DNA of 64,000 nt. Origin: an uncultured Lachnospiraceae bacterium (lineage in GTDB: Bacteria; Bacillota; Clostridia; Lachnospirales; Lachnospiraceae). The notes under the pieces are model-generated. The model had not been told where the DNA came from, ran no database searches, and saw only the letters and a list, made by a program, of their open reading frames with translations. The translations under genes and the position numbers were made by a program. The stretch spans positions 81,929 to 145,928 of the forward strand of contig CAJUGJ010000006.1 of assembly GCA_910586015.1 (NCBI GenBank), given 5' to 3'. This document shows positions 36,157 to 44,776 of this stretch, in pieces; the stretch's first letter is position 1; each line of letters begins with the position of its first letter.

Positions 36157-37644
36157 CTATTGTATTACTAAATCTTTTAAGGATACTATTTTTTCTTTTA
36201 AATAATCTTTACTTAATAGTCGTTCTCTTAATTCATAAAAATCTACAAAAGAACAAATAATAATAAGATCACAAGACTTTGACTTTACTTCTTCTAACTG
36301 TTGCTCAAACTCTATTTCATTTTCATCTAGTATAAAACAGATTTCAATATTATTGGGATCTAATTCTAGTTCCTGTTTTAATCGCCTTCCAATATCACCC
36401 AGTCCAATTAATCCGACTTTATGAACCTCTTTTTGAAGTAATTTTTCATATAAAAATTGCTTATTTTGTAAATTTTCTACCCACTGTTTTAAAAGATTAA
36501 AATATTGTCTTAATCTTCCTTGACCAATATCTTGTCCAACTGCCTTTTTAATTGCTTCTGTGAGAGTTAGTTTTTGATTTTCATATGCGTCAAAAAATAT
36601 TTCTCTCCTTGCAAATGCAGTAACACTTTTTACTGCATTTTTATTTCCTCTTAATACACTCTCTACAGATACTTCTTTCAACTTGATTTGATCAAGTTGC
36701 TTTAAAATCTTTTCTCCTTTTTGGGAATGAACCAAAATTGCAGATACGCCATAAAAATTATAATATTCTGGTAGTTCTTTTCGAATTCCCCAAAAGTCTC
36801 CTAAAGTTAAATCACTATTGTGTTTTATCTCTTTAAATTTACATTGATAACAAGCTGGCTGTAGAAAAATTCCGCGAATAAATCCCTGCATATAGCTATC
36901 TTCTTTTGAACCTTTACTATACTCTATTCCATTATCAAAGGAAAAGTAAACTCTATAATTTTCCCAGCCTTCCGATTTATTTCGAAAATTGATATGTTCT
37001 ATTTTTTCTGCACAGGCTTGTTCTTTTCGATATTCCAAATAATCTTTCCATATTTTTGGACTTGGGACTCCTGTACAAAATACATCTATAGTAATTAGAT
37101 TTTCATATGGCTTTTTGAGAAAATGAAGTAATCCTTCAATCTGGCATGGCGTTCCAGAAAATAATACAAAACGCCCTTCCTCCAAATAAGTTTTTGTCTT
37201 TAAAAAAGTATCTCCTATCTGACTTTGTACATATTTCGAACCCTGTAACTTTTTTATTTGTTCTTTCGAGTCTACTTTGATATGCTTTACTTGAAAATTT
37301 TCATCAAATGCAGCTCCAAAGACAATTCCTCCTTTTTCAATCACCCAGTTGGCTAGTAAAGTAAAAATTCCTCCAGAAGAACTAGTATATCGTTGTAAAA
37401 GGTCTGTATTATATGCTGCATAAGCTTGTGTCACTCTTTCTTCTGTTTCTGGATAGATAGAAGTTTCTTTTTGATTGACAGGACAGATTGTAAGACATTT
37501 TTTACACTCTATACAGTTTTGCGAGTTTAGTTTTGGATGATAAAAACCTTCTAAATCTTGTTCTATCTGGATACAGCCTTTTGGACATATTGCTGCACAG
37601 GCACTACATCCACAACATTCTTCTCTCTTTATCTGATCAATCAT
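36157..37644 (-). CDS. FrhB-type iron-sulfur oxidoreductase fused to a Rossmann-like domain
   Basis: 495 residues. The N-terminus has two 4Fe-4S motifs (CCGCSACAAICPKGC and CIECKKCLTICP). The middle is the coenzyme F420 hydrogenase/dehydrogenase beta subunit domain (YTSSSGGIFTLLANW, FSGTPCQIEGL, LTLGDFWG). This protein family commonly sits next to polysaccharide pyruvyl transferases in surface-glycan clusters, as here. The C-terminal 90 residues (VGLIGLGDIGRRLKQEL, ending VSLKDLVIQ) are an extra Rossmann-like module. It probably transfers electrons, with flavin, in a sugar modification. Overlaps the pyruvyl transferase gene by 8 bases. Confidence 0.85.
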   Translation of the reverse strand: MIDQIKREECCGCSACAAICPKGCIQIEQDLEGFYHPKLNSQNCIECKKCLTICPVNQKETSIYPETEERVTQAYAAYNTDLLQRYTSSSGGIFTLLANWVIEKGGIVFGAAFDENFQVKHIKVDSKEQIKKLQGSKYVQSQIGDTFLKTKTYLEEGRFVLFSGTPCQIEGLLHFLKKPYENLITIDVFCTGVPSPKIWKDYLEYRKEQACAEKIEHINFRNKSEGWENYRVYFSFDNGIEYSKGSKEDSYMQGFIRGIFLQPACYQCKFKEIKHNSDLTLGDFWGIRKELPEYYNFYGVSAILVHSQKGEKILKQLDQIKLKEVSVESVLRGNKNAVKSVTAFARREIFFDAYENQKLTLTEAIKKAVGQDIGQGRLRQYFNLLKQWVENLQNKQFLYEKLLQKEVHKVGLIGLGDIGRRLKQELELDPNNIEICFILDENEIEFEQQLEEVKSKSCDLIIICSFVDFYELRERLLSKDYLKEKIVSLKDLVIQ

Positions 37645-38779
37645 TCAAAGCCTCCTTTAAAAAGTGATATGACTTTTTCCTTTCTTGATTCAATCGGTTG
37701 GAAACTTTATTATAATCAATCAGTTTTATAAAGGAAGTTTCTGTCTTAGCATCAATAAAACGTTCTTCTAATTGTAATAGTCTTAAAATAGATTGGATTC
37801 TAGAAGCTCCTCCATATTCCGTTGCCATTTGATATCTACGAAAAGCAAAAAATTCTTTTTGATAGTTAATAGAAAATGCAGTGGCATGAAAAGAATCGGT
37901 AAAGACAACATCTGCATATTTAATTAAGGAAACAAATTCCTTTGGTCCAATTCCCTTTAATTCTTTTAATTCTTTTGATTGTTTTTGATAGTTTTGAGTA
38001 TTTCTTGTGTTAATAAAATAAATATTCGATATTCCTCTTTCTTTTGCAATTCTTACTATCGTTTCTTCTTGTTGTGCAATTTCTCCCAAAACATAACAGA
38101 TCAGATATGGTTTGTGAAGCAATCTCTTTGACGCAACTTTATCCCATTCCGTACATGGTAAAAGAAGGGTTGGATCTAGTACTTGTACTGCATGGAAACC
38201 AGATATTTTTTCTATAATCGTAACTCCAATATCTTCTCGAACCGATAGAGCATCCATTCGTTTCAAACAATCTGACATACGACGGTAAATATGTTTTTTC
38301 TTTTCAAAATCAATATCGTCATTAATACTTGGTGCATAGGAAATCCTTTTTAAAGATTCTTTTCCTAAATTTAAGAAATATACTGGATCAAAAGAAGCAG
38401 GATTCCAAATCTGATCACTTCCACAAACAATCGCATCACAATCTTCAATTTCTCTTTCTGCTTTTTGTTTATCGTAACAAAAGGCAGAAGTCTTAATATA
38501 TCTTTTTGTAAAAATATTAAATTTAATTTTTTCTTTCCAGAAATCACTTCCAGCTCGATATAATCCCCAAAAAAATTCATAGATAGAGTTGGCATAGGGA
38601 TTTCCTAGATCATGATTTACAGGTTCTTCCTCAATTCTCTTTCTATATTGAATTAATTTCGCTTGGCAACCCATTTTACACATAATACGATACATGGCAA
38701 ACGCCTGAAGTGTTTGTCCATAATTCACTCCACGATTACACCAAGTAAAAATACCTATTTTTTTTCGCAATGAAATCAC
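37637..38779 (-). CDS. Polysaccharide pyruvyl transferase family protein
   Basis: About 380 residues. The N-terminal NYGQTLQAFAMY motif, CGSDQIWNP centre and FTDSFHATAFSI near the C-terminus are the family hallmarks. The family adds pyruvate ketals to sugars of cell-wall or capsular polymers using phosphoenolpyruvate, although some members paired with FrhB proteins may do other reactions. The start is uncertain: GTG at 38779 lies too close to the AAGGA signal, and TTG at 38770 with 10-base spacing is a good alternative. Confidence 0.9.
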   Translation of the reverse strand: MISLRKKIGIFTWCNRGVNYGQTLQAFAMYRIMCKMGCQAKLIQYRKRIEEEPVNHDLGNPYANSIYEFFWGLYRAGSDFWKEKIKFNIFTKRYIKTSAFCYDKQKAEREIEDCDAIVCGSDQIWNPASFDPVYFLNLGKESLKRISYAPSINDDIDFEKKKHIYRRMSDCLKRMDALSVREDIGVTIIEKISGFHAVQVLDPTLLLPCTEWDKVASKRLLHKPYLICYVLGEIAQQEETIVRIAKERGISNIYFINTRNTQNYQKQSKELKELKGIGPKEFVSLIKYADVVFTDSFHATAFSINYQKEFFAFRRYQMATEYGGASRIQSILRLLQLEERFIDAKTETSFIKLIDYNKVSNRLNQERKKSYHFLKEALND

Positions 38780-38790
38780 TTCCTTTTCTT

Positions 38791-39297
38791 TTACTTATAT
38801 TGAAGTATTTCTAAAATAACATCTTTTAACGAAATAATTTTCCAACTTCCCTTTTTTTGAATCTTTTCTTTGATTTCAGGATAATAAAATTCATCTGTAA
38901 TTAAAATTAAATCTACATCCTCCCATGTATCTTCAAAATCAACTACTGTTCCAGTTCCATATTTACGATAAGCTTGCTCATCAATCATATAGGAAATTTC
39001 CACTTTTTCTGAGTGAACTAATTCTTCCTGAACTCGATTTCCGATATCGTCCATTCCATAGATTGCAATCTTTTTAATCGCATGTTTCTCAAAATAATCT
39101 TCTAATTTATGTCCTTTATTATATAACTTTAGCCACTGGTTTTCTAATAAATAATAAAGACGAAATCTCTTTTCCCGTCTTTTGGCATGTTCTATCAGCC
39201 GCAAAAAAACTTTACAAAGTCCATAAATACTTCCTGCCCAAGCTGAAAAAATACATGTAGTGGTAAAGCCCTTTTTTAACCAAGATTTCCACTTCAT
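38791..39297 (-). CDS. Membrane-anchored Rossmann-like protein of the glycan cluster
   Basis: 168 residues. A hydrophobic N-terminal stretch (about 10-35, TTTCIFSAWAGSIYGLCKVFL) is followed by a basic helix, then a Rossmann-like domain (IAIYGMDDIGNRVQEEL, ending WKIISLKDVIL), which is the same module found at the C-terminus of the FrhB-type and PP-loop proteins of the same cluster and at the N-terminus of the GT9-like protein. No catalytic motif is evident. RBS GGAGAAGAACA. Confidence 0.6.
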   Translation of the reverse strand: MKWKSWLKKGFTTTCIFSAWAGSIYGLCKVFLRLIEHAKRREKRFRLYYLLENQWLKLYNKGHKLEDYFEKHAIKKIAIYGMDDIGNRVQEELVHSEKVEISYMIDEQAYRKYGTGTVVDFEDTWEDVDLILITDEFYYPEIKEKIQKKGSWKIISLKDVILEILQYK

Positions 39298-39315
39298 TGT
39301 TCTTCTCCATTTCTA

Positions 39316-40623
39316 TTATAATATAGCTAAAAGCTCCTCTATAATTTTTTCTTGTTTTTCTTTACAAAATACAATCTCTGTTATATCGTCGCTCAATCCC
39401 ATATTAGATAAACTAAAAAAATCAATAAATTCATTGGTACCATAAATGCGATCTGGATAAAAAATAATTTTTTTACATTCTGCTTGTGAAATCAAATCAC
39501 AAAAACCACTTCGTAATCCAATAAAAGTACCTGCTATTTCTAAAATCTCTTTTGCATATTCTAGAGAAAAATCAAGTGGTTGTGTTCCTAAAACTGCAAC
39601 CTCTTCTGCTGTTCCAACATTTGTACAAACAGAATATCCCTTTTTCTTTAAAGCATCAGCCAAATGCTCCCAAAATTGCATTTCTATCCTAGCTGCTGTT
39701 TTAGCATAAGGGGCTAAAATAACTGTTTTATGTTGTGGAAGTTGATGTTTAATCAGTAATTCTTTTGCGTAAGAAATTTTTTCTTGATTTTTTTCTGTCC
39801 TTTTATTTCTAATATCTTCTTTTAATTCATAAAGTCCATATTGAAATAAAGAAGCAAAGTCTAATTTATTATAATTTCCTATTCGACCTAAACCACAGGT
39901 ATAAGGCTTTTTATGATTTACTGCAAGAATTGGTATGTTTTCTTCACATAATAAGTAAAATCGTTCTAAACAATTCATCTCTTCTTGTGTCATAGATACT
40001 ACTTCTTTATATCCTAATGCCATTACAGTTTTTTTACTACCTTCTCCAACAACTGCAAAGATTGGATGAAAAATTCCTTGATTTGCACTATACTCTATAG
40101 CACAGTATGTTCCTAAAAATACATCTCCAATTGCCTTTACTGGAAATACGAATAAAAAATCCATTTCTGGATACTTTAACTGAATATCTCTATAAATAAT
40201 TTCTCCTTGTAGAGCACTTTTTTGATATTGCTCAAAGGTTTCTTCTGAAAGGGAATTATTTGCAAATCTACTCATTTCGACTACCTTAATCACGTGAGTA
40301 TCTTCTTTATATCCCAAATCCTGAAGTTGTTCTAACATTTCATAGTAATGTTTTGAAATAATTAGAATCAAAATATCCTGTCTAAATTTACCTAATGCTT
40401 CTTCTGGTTTTTTTATTGGAATTCCTTCAAAAAAGCTTCCTATTTTTTTCTTATTATTATCTAATAAAAATTCTACCTGTATATTTGCTTTTTTCAGAAA
40501 AGCTATCATTTGTTCTGCTGGTTCATTACTTCCAAATACAGTAATACAACGATTCTGAAATAGACCCTCTTCCAACATTTGTGTCAACTTTTTCTGCATT
40601 TGAGCCTGATAATTATAATCCAT
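39316..40623 (-). CDS. GT9-like glycosyltransferase with N-terminal Rossmann-like module
   Basis: 435 residues. Residues 1-130 form a Rossmann-like nucleotide-binding module (ITVFGSNEPAEQMIAFL, VEFLLDNNKKKIGSFFEG). Residues about 150-435 resemble a heptosyltransferase/GT9-type fold: FVFPVKAIGDVFLGTYCA, TVILAPYAKTAARIEMQFW, then FIGLRSGFCDLISQAECKKIIFYP. The last segments fit the GT-B donor-binding half. It is probably a transferase of an activated sugar; acceptor unknown. It starts immediately after the HAD gene, RBS GAGGAATTATAA. Confidence 0.7.
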   Translation of the reverse strand: MDYNYQAQMQKKLTQMLEEGLFQNRCITVFGSNEPAEQMIAFLKKANIQVEFLLDNNKKKIGSFFEGIPIKKPEEALGKFRQDILILIISKHYYEMLEQLQDLGYKEDTHVIKVVEMSRFANNSLSEETFEQYQKSALQGEIIYRDIQLKYPEMDFLFVFPVKAIGDVFLGTYCAIEYSANQGIFHPIFAVVGEGSKKTVMALGYKEVVSMTQEEMNCLERFYLLCEENIPILAVNHKKPYTCGLGRIGNYNKLDFASLFQYGLYELKEDIRNKRTEKNQEKISYAKELLIKHQLPQHKTVILAPYAKTAARIEMQFWEHLADALKKKGYSVCTNVGTAEEVAVLGTQPLDFSLEYAKEILEIAGTFIGLRSGFCDLISQAECKKIIFYPDRIYGTNEFIDFFSLSNMGLSDDITEIVFCKEKQEKIIEELLAIL

Positions 40624-41004
40624 TTATAATTCCTCATTTATTTTAAAATTGTACTCACAAAAACAATCCCGTTTTGTGTTAATTGCCAAAGCAGTTTTTA
40701 ACCCTGAATTTTTTTTATCGTTGATTAAAATTCTTTCGCCATATGGAGCCTCATAAATAATAGTATGATATTGTATTCCTTCTTCTTTTAAAAATTGTTC
40801 TGTTATATCTTGATATTTTTTTTCTCTTGAGGTCAAAAAAAGTATCATATCTGTTTTCGGAATATTATTTAAAAATTCTTTTGCTCCCGGTAACCAAGAA
40901 TCTTTTCCATCTATTAGATATCCGTTATGTTTTACTATTGTTCCATCTAAATCTAAAATCCACGTTTTTCCTAGTGAGGATAATTCTAAAATTTTACTTT
41001 CCAC
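40624..41004 (-). CDS. HAD-superfamily phosphatase, small sugar-phosphate type
   Basis: 126 residues starting with GTG at 41004 (RBS AGGAGAAACATTAG), overlapping the SIS gene by 11 bases. The HAD motifs are present: WILDLDGTIV (nucleophile Asp, first of DLDGT), LFLTSREKKY and LINDKKNSG. The size fits capless phosphatases such as GmhB or KdsC relatives. In this setting it likely dephosphorylates a bisphosphate or sugar phosphate before nucleotide activation. Confidence 0.82.
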   Translation of the reverse strand: MESKILELSSLGKTWILDLDGTIVKHNGYLIDGKDSWLPGAKEFLNNIPKTDMILFLTSREKKYQDITEQFLKEEGIQYHTIIYEAPYGERILINDKKNSGLKTALAINTKRDCFCEYNFKINEEL

Positions 41005-41578
41005 CTAATGTTTCTCCTATATAACCCCCTGGATGATTTTTCTTGAAATCATCCAAAACAAGTTCTAACTTTTCTGCAATTGAAATTGCAAGTCCCTGTA
41101 AAATAATTAAATTTAAAATAGAAGAATTATTTGGCATGATGTTCCACAGATCTCCTTCATGTTTTAAATCTAAAATTAAGCTTTTTGGAATCCTCTTTGT
41201 CAGTGTGCTTTCTTGATTGAAGGATAACAGCCATATATTTGCCTCATGATTTTCTAAATGTTTTGTTAAATAAATAGATTCTGTTGTTTCACCACTTTTT
41301 GTAAGTACAATAACCAAATCATCTTTCTTTACCAGTCCTAAATCCCCATGTACAGCTGAATTTGTATGTAAAAAATAAGCAGGTAATCCCATAGAAACCA
41401 TACTTCCAACAAATTTTTCACAAATTGGAACATTTTTTCCAAGTCCAGATGTAATAATTTTATTTCCTTTTTTAATCGTTTCTACTGCTTCATTAACTAA
41501 CTGATCAAATACCGAATCTTTCATAGATTCTAATGCTTCTTCTATCATTGTCAATGTATTTTTAAAATATTGCTTCAT
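40994..41578 (-). CDS. SIS-domain sugar-phosphate isomerase (KdsD/GutQ-like)
   Basis: 194 residues. The SIS fold shows IITSGLGKN, NSAVHGDLGLV and LTKSGETTE, and the end HPGGYIGE corresponds to the HPAGAIG-like motif of arabinose-5-phosphate isomerases. These enzymes interconvert ribulose 5-phosphate and arabinose 5-phosphate; the related GmhA makes heptose 7-phosphate. Its place between a HAD phosphatase and a nucleotidyltransferase-kinase suggests the first step of an activated sugar pathway. CBS domains of long KdsD proteins are absent. Confidence 0.82.
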   Translation of the reverse strand: MKQYFKNTLTMIEEALESMKDSVFDQLVNEAVETIKKGNKIITSGLGKNVPICEKFVGSMVSMGLPAYFLHTNSAVHGDLGLVKKDDLVIVLTKSGETTESIYLTKHLENHEANIWLLSFNQESTLTKRIPKSLILDLKHEGDLWNIMPNNSSILNLIILQGLAISIAEKLELVLDDFKKNHPGGYIGETLGGK

Positions 41579-41593
41579 TTTTTTACATCCCTT

Positions 41594-43105
41594 CTATAAC
41601 TCTTTTTCAAAACATTCTTCTAAATAATAAAGTCCATTATAAAATGCAGCACATATAGAATCATAATCTTCCCAAGCATATGTCGTAAGAGAAAGCCATA
41701 TCACTGCATGAAGCAATTTAATATTATATCGGGTAATTTCATCTTTTAATAAATCGAAAAATTCGCTTTCCATATCTTCCCATTCATTTGATTCTATAGA
41801 TAATTTAACTTCCTCTTGTATAAATTGAAGATGAAATTGCTTTCGATTAAATTTATCATAGTTACCTACTATAGAATAATAGAGTTTTGCCCAGTCATAG
41901 AGTGGATCTCCATAATATTGTGTAAATCCAAAATATCCTCTTGGATCAATAAAGACAGGATTCATTTCATTATCCAAAAGTAAATTTGAAAAAGTACAAT
42001 CTCCATGAATAAAACAGAAATATCTTGTTGGAATTTTTTCTAGCATTTTTTCTAATTCATTCTCATAAAAATAAATATTTCTACATTCGCGTCCATTAAT
42101 TTTTATTTTTTCCTGATTTGCCATTGGAACTAGATTTCTTATTTTTTCCAATCTATCAATAGTCTTTGTATAGTAAGCTTCTTTTAAACTAAAATAATCT
42201 ACTTCTATTTTCTCTTTCTCATGTAGTTTCTTTAAACTAGAAATAATTCTTTTTAAGACTTTACTTTTTTCTTCATGAGATAGTTCATATTCAAAAACAT
42301 TCTTTCCATTTATTCGCTCTAAAACAAGTGGTTCTAATTCGTAAATTTTTGGTATTTGCGTTACTCCAAGTAAAGAAGCTTTTTTATACCAATCTCGTTC
42401 TCTTACTGCGAGTAATTTTCCCTGTTCATCAATTCCTCGTTTTATAATTTTATTTTCTTGAACAATAATCTCATTAAATGGACGGCATTTTTGTGTTGCT
42501 ATCTTTTCATATTCTTTTAAAATACCATACTCTTTGATTCCATAAAGCGGAAATTCCTGAAACTTCATTTGCTTTGACTGAAGCCATTTTACAAATTCAC
42601 CAGAAGAATTTATTTCCTTTAATAGATCCTTTTTTTCAAATAAGAATAATCCTGCTACTCCCTGTTTATCAGATGGTTTTTCTTCAAACTGTCCATTTTC
42701 ATAACTCCATCGACAAGTAAATACCTTTGACAGTCCTACAAAATTACCTGTCTGTTCTGGAAAGTGAAATCCCTGTTCCAAAATTAAATCTGACCAAATT
42801 AACATAAAAGGTGTATCCTCTGGTACACACTTTAATGCACTTGTAATTCCTGCACAGGTTCCTTTTTCTTGTCCTGTTTCTACAACTAGATAATTTACAT
42901 TTGCAAAGGAAGATAAATATCGTTTCAAAACATCTGCTTTATAATCACCTATGATAATAAATCTCTTTTTTGGAAAGAGCCGAAATAGATGAAATAAAAT
43001 TGGAAGGTTATTTACAGGTACTAACGCTTTTGGTTTATTATCTGTCAAATGTCCTAACCTAGAGCCACGACCACCTGCTTGTACTACAATATATTCAATT
43101 TCCAT
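41594..43105 (-). CDS. Nucleotidyltransferase-kinase fusion for sugar or alcohol activation
   Basis: 503 residues. The N-terminal 215 residues are an NTP_transferase domain (VQAGGRGSRLGHLTDNKPKAL with the GGxGSR and PK motifs). The C-terminal 280 residues form an APH/choline kinase-type phosphotransferase (FIHGDCTFSNLLLD, then FIDPRG as the metal-binding Asp, GDPLYDWAKL). A single polypeptide could phosphorylate a substrate and then make its NDP derivative. The classical heptose route uses other kinase folds, whereas the LicC/LicA phosphocholine route uses these two folds in separate proteins, so both ideas must be considered. RBS AGGAGG. Confidence 0.78.
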   Translation of the reverse strand: MEIEYIVVQAGGRGSRLGHLTDNKPKALVPVNNLPILFHLFRLFPKKRFIIIGDYKADVLKRYLSSFANVNYLVVETGQEKGTCAGITSALKCVPEDTPFMLIWSDLILEQGFHFPEQTGNFVGLSKVFTCRWSYENGQFEEKPSDKQGVAGLFLFEKKDLLKEINSSGEFVKWLQSKQMKFQEFPLYGIKEYGILKEYEKIATQKCRPFNEIIVQENKIIKRGIDEQGKLLAVRERDWYKKASLLGVTQIPKIYELEPLVLERINGKNVFEYELSHEEKSKVLKRIISSLKKLHEKEKIEVDYFSLKEAYYTKTIDRLEKIRNLVPMANQEKIKINGRECRNIYFYENELEKMLEKIPTRYFCFIHGDCTFSNLLLDNEMNPVFIDPRGYFGFTQYYGDPLYDWAKLYYSIVGNYDKFNRKQFHLQFIQEEVKLSIESNEWEDMESEFFDLLKDEITRYNIKLLHAVIWLSLTTYAWEDYDSICAAFYNGLYYLEECFEKEL

Positions 43106-43649
43106 TACTATCCTCCTGCTTTATCTGCCATATCATTTTATTATTTTGTTCTATCCATGCTTTCACTTGTTCTTTCTCTACCTTTGGAGGTTCTTTCTTT
43201 TTTATTTCAGTTAATCCATAAACAATTACTGCAAAAATTTCTGCATAGCAAACTTTTCCTGTCTGGATAAGTCCTTTTCCTCTTCTTCCTTTTGGTTGTG
43301 TTAAAGAAGCGATAATAAGACGATTTGAAAATTCATAAAGGCAATAAAATTTTAAAAGCGCATCTTTTATCTCTTGATCGATTAAAATTACTTCTTCAAT
43401 TTTTTTTGAAAAACAAAAGGCAACTTCTTTTATGATAGAATCCGTAGATAAAATAATAATAGACTCTGCATTTTTTTCTTGAATAAAATCGTCTAAAAAA
43501 AGCAGTGAAAGGTAGGCATCGACAGTATATGCGTCTGGAATTAATATTACATATTTCCTAGCTGACAAATCATATACATCTATAAATTTAAGCCAATAAG
43601 CTCTTCCTTTCTCTGCTTTTTTTAAGTTACTTTCTAAAAGTTCACTCAT
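43095..43649 (-). CDS. Unknown protein, first gene of the glycan cluster
   Basis: 184 residues, no membrane span. An alpha/beta pattern (YVILIPDAYTVDAYLSLLF, SIIILSTDSIIKEVAF, EVILIDQEIKDALLKFY) resembles a small Rossmann-like or glycosyltransferase-like fold, followed by LIIASLTQPKGRRGKGLI. I do not recognise a family. It overlaps the nucleotidyltransferase-kinase gene by 11 bases, and its position as leader of the operon suggests a role in the same pathway. RBS AAAGGAATTAGAC. Confidence 0.65.
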   Translation of the reverse strand: MSELLESNLKKAEKGRAYWLKFIDVYDLSARKYVILIPDAYTVDAYLSLLFLDDFIQEKNAESIIILSTDSIIKEVAFCFSKKIEEVILIDQEIKDALLKFYCLYEFSNRLIIASLTQPKGRRGKGLIQTGKVCYAEIFAVIVYGLTEIKKKEPPKVEKEQVKAWIEQNNKMIWQIKQEDSNGN

Positions 43650-44030
43650 GTCTAATTCCTTTCTTTTAATACTAATTTTTAGACATTTTATATAAATAAT
43701 TACTATTTTTTCAAATCACTTTATTAAATACCGATGCTATTGGATTTATTTATAATAAAGGTATTCTTGTAATTTGACATTTTACGATCATTTTCTGTCT
43801 AGTATAACATAATAAGATAAAACTTTCAAGTAAAAATATTACACCTTAAAAAGATTCTCAAATTAAATTCCACTTTTTTACTTAAATATCTCTAAATAGA
43901 TTGTCTAAATAATATAAAATATGATTTTTATATCTTATAATTTAATATTTTACGATTTTTATTTATAAAATATTAAATTATAAGAATATTAAACCATTTT
44001 TATAATTAAAGAACAATAAAATCACTAATA
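43650..44030. other. Promoter-leader region of the glycan cluster, with a 19-base inverted repeat
   Basis: No gene is supportable. A perfect 19-base inverted repeat CTTATAATTTAATATTTTA (43934-43952) with 43966-43984, loop of 13, sits in a very AT-rich stretch. TTTTACGAT occurs in the loop area (43948-43956) and again at 43781-43789. It may be a replication- or transcription-linked palindrome. Confidence 0.45.
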
Positions 44031-44065
44031 AAAACCAGCTTAGTATATACTAGACTGGTTTTTAT
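44031..44065 (-). terminator. Intrinsic terminator after the two-span membrane protein gene
   Basis: AAAACCAG (44031-44038) pairs with CTGGTTTT (44055-44062) around an inner TAGTATATACTA palindrome. On the minus strand TTTTTATTAG follows. Confidence 0.8.
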
Positions 44066-44079
44066 AAATAACTTTACTT

Positions 44080-44748
44080 TTACTCTTCTTGTGACTTTTT
44101 TAAAAATACTTTATCTCCCAATAAATTTAGACATACTGCTACTGCAAACAGTGCAACTATCGCTACACCAAAACGAATTAAAAGTATTTGAAAACTATGG
44201 TCTTTATACCATTCATCATCAAATACATACAAAACTCCTTTTGTAGATGCACCATATTGATTACAAATATCCGAAAGATAACTTTTCGCTGTCTGAGGTA
44301 GAGCATCTTTTTTTCCGACTGGAAGTGTAACATTTCCTGTTTTCTTAATTTCTTTTACAAGACTGTGAGGAAGTTGTGCTAAAATATAAGTTCCATCTGG
44401 ACATTCTAAAAGATAATATTCGTTATAGATATCCATAAAATCCCAATAATTTTTTACAACCTCTGTTCTTTTTCTTCTAATGCCCCTTCTTGATGTTTTT
44501 TGATAGGGACTTTCCCATGCTTTTAATCTGAATACTCCTGTGGAAATAACATTCTTAGCAGTTACCGTTATTTCATCTACTGTTATCACTGATTCAAATT
44601 CTTCCTTGCCAGATATTCTTTTTATCTGTTGTGCTGCAGGCTCTTCTTTTCTCAACATACTTTCTGGATGAAATTTTAAAAGTACAAATAAAGCTACTCC
44701 TACCCCAACAAGTGTAGAAATAACAGTAATAATTTTTGATAGTTTCAT
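44080..44748 (-). CDS. Membrane protein with N- and C-terminal spans, unknown function
   Basis: 222 residues. Spans lie at about 5-25 (ITVISTLVGVGVALFVLL) and 188-208; the 160-residue part between is predicted outside and contains a basic patch (SRRGIRRKRTEVVKNYWDF) and a beta-rich segment (YLLECPDGTYILAQLP). I do not recognise a family. It follows GH120 by 28 bases and could be in its transcript. RBS GGGGGG. Confidence 0.65.
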   Translation of the reverse strand: MKLSKIITVISTLVGVGVALFVLLKFHPESMLRKEEPAAQQIKRISGKEEFESVITVDEITVTAKNVISTGVFRLKAWESPYQKTSRRGIRRKRTEVVKNYWDFMDIYNEYYLLECPDGTYILAQLPHSLVKEIKKTGNVTLPVGKKDALPQTAKSYLSDICNQYGASTKGVLYVFDDEWYKDHSFQILLIRFGVAIVALFAVAVCLNLLGDKVFLKKSQEE

Positions 44749-44776
44749 TTTTCCCCCCTATTTATACAACTAATTT

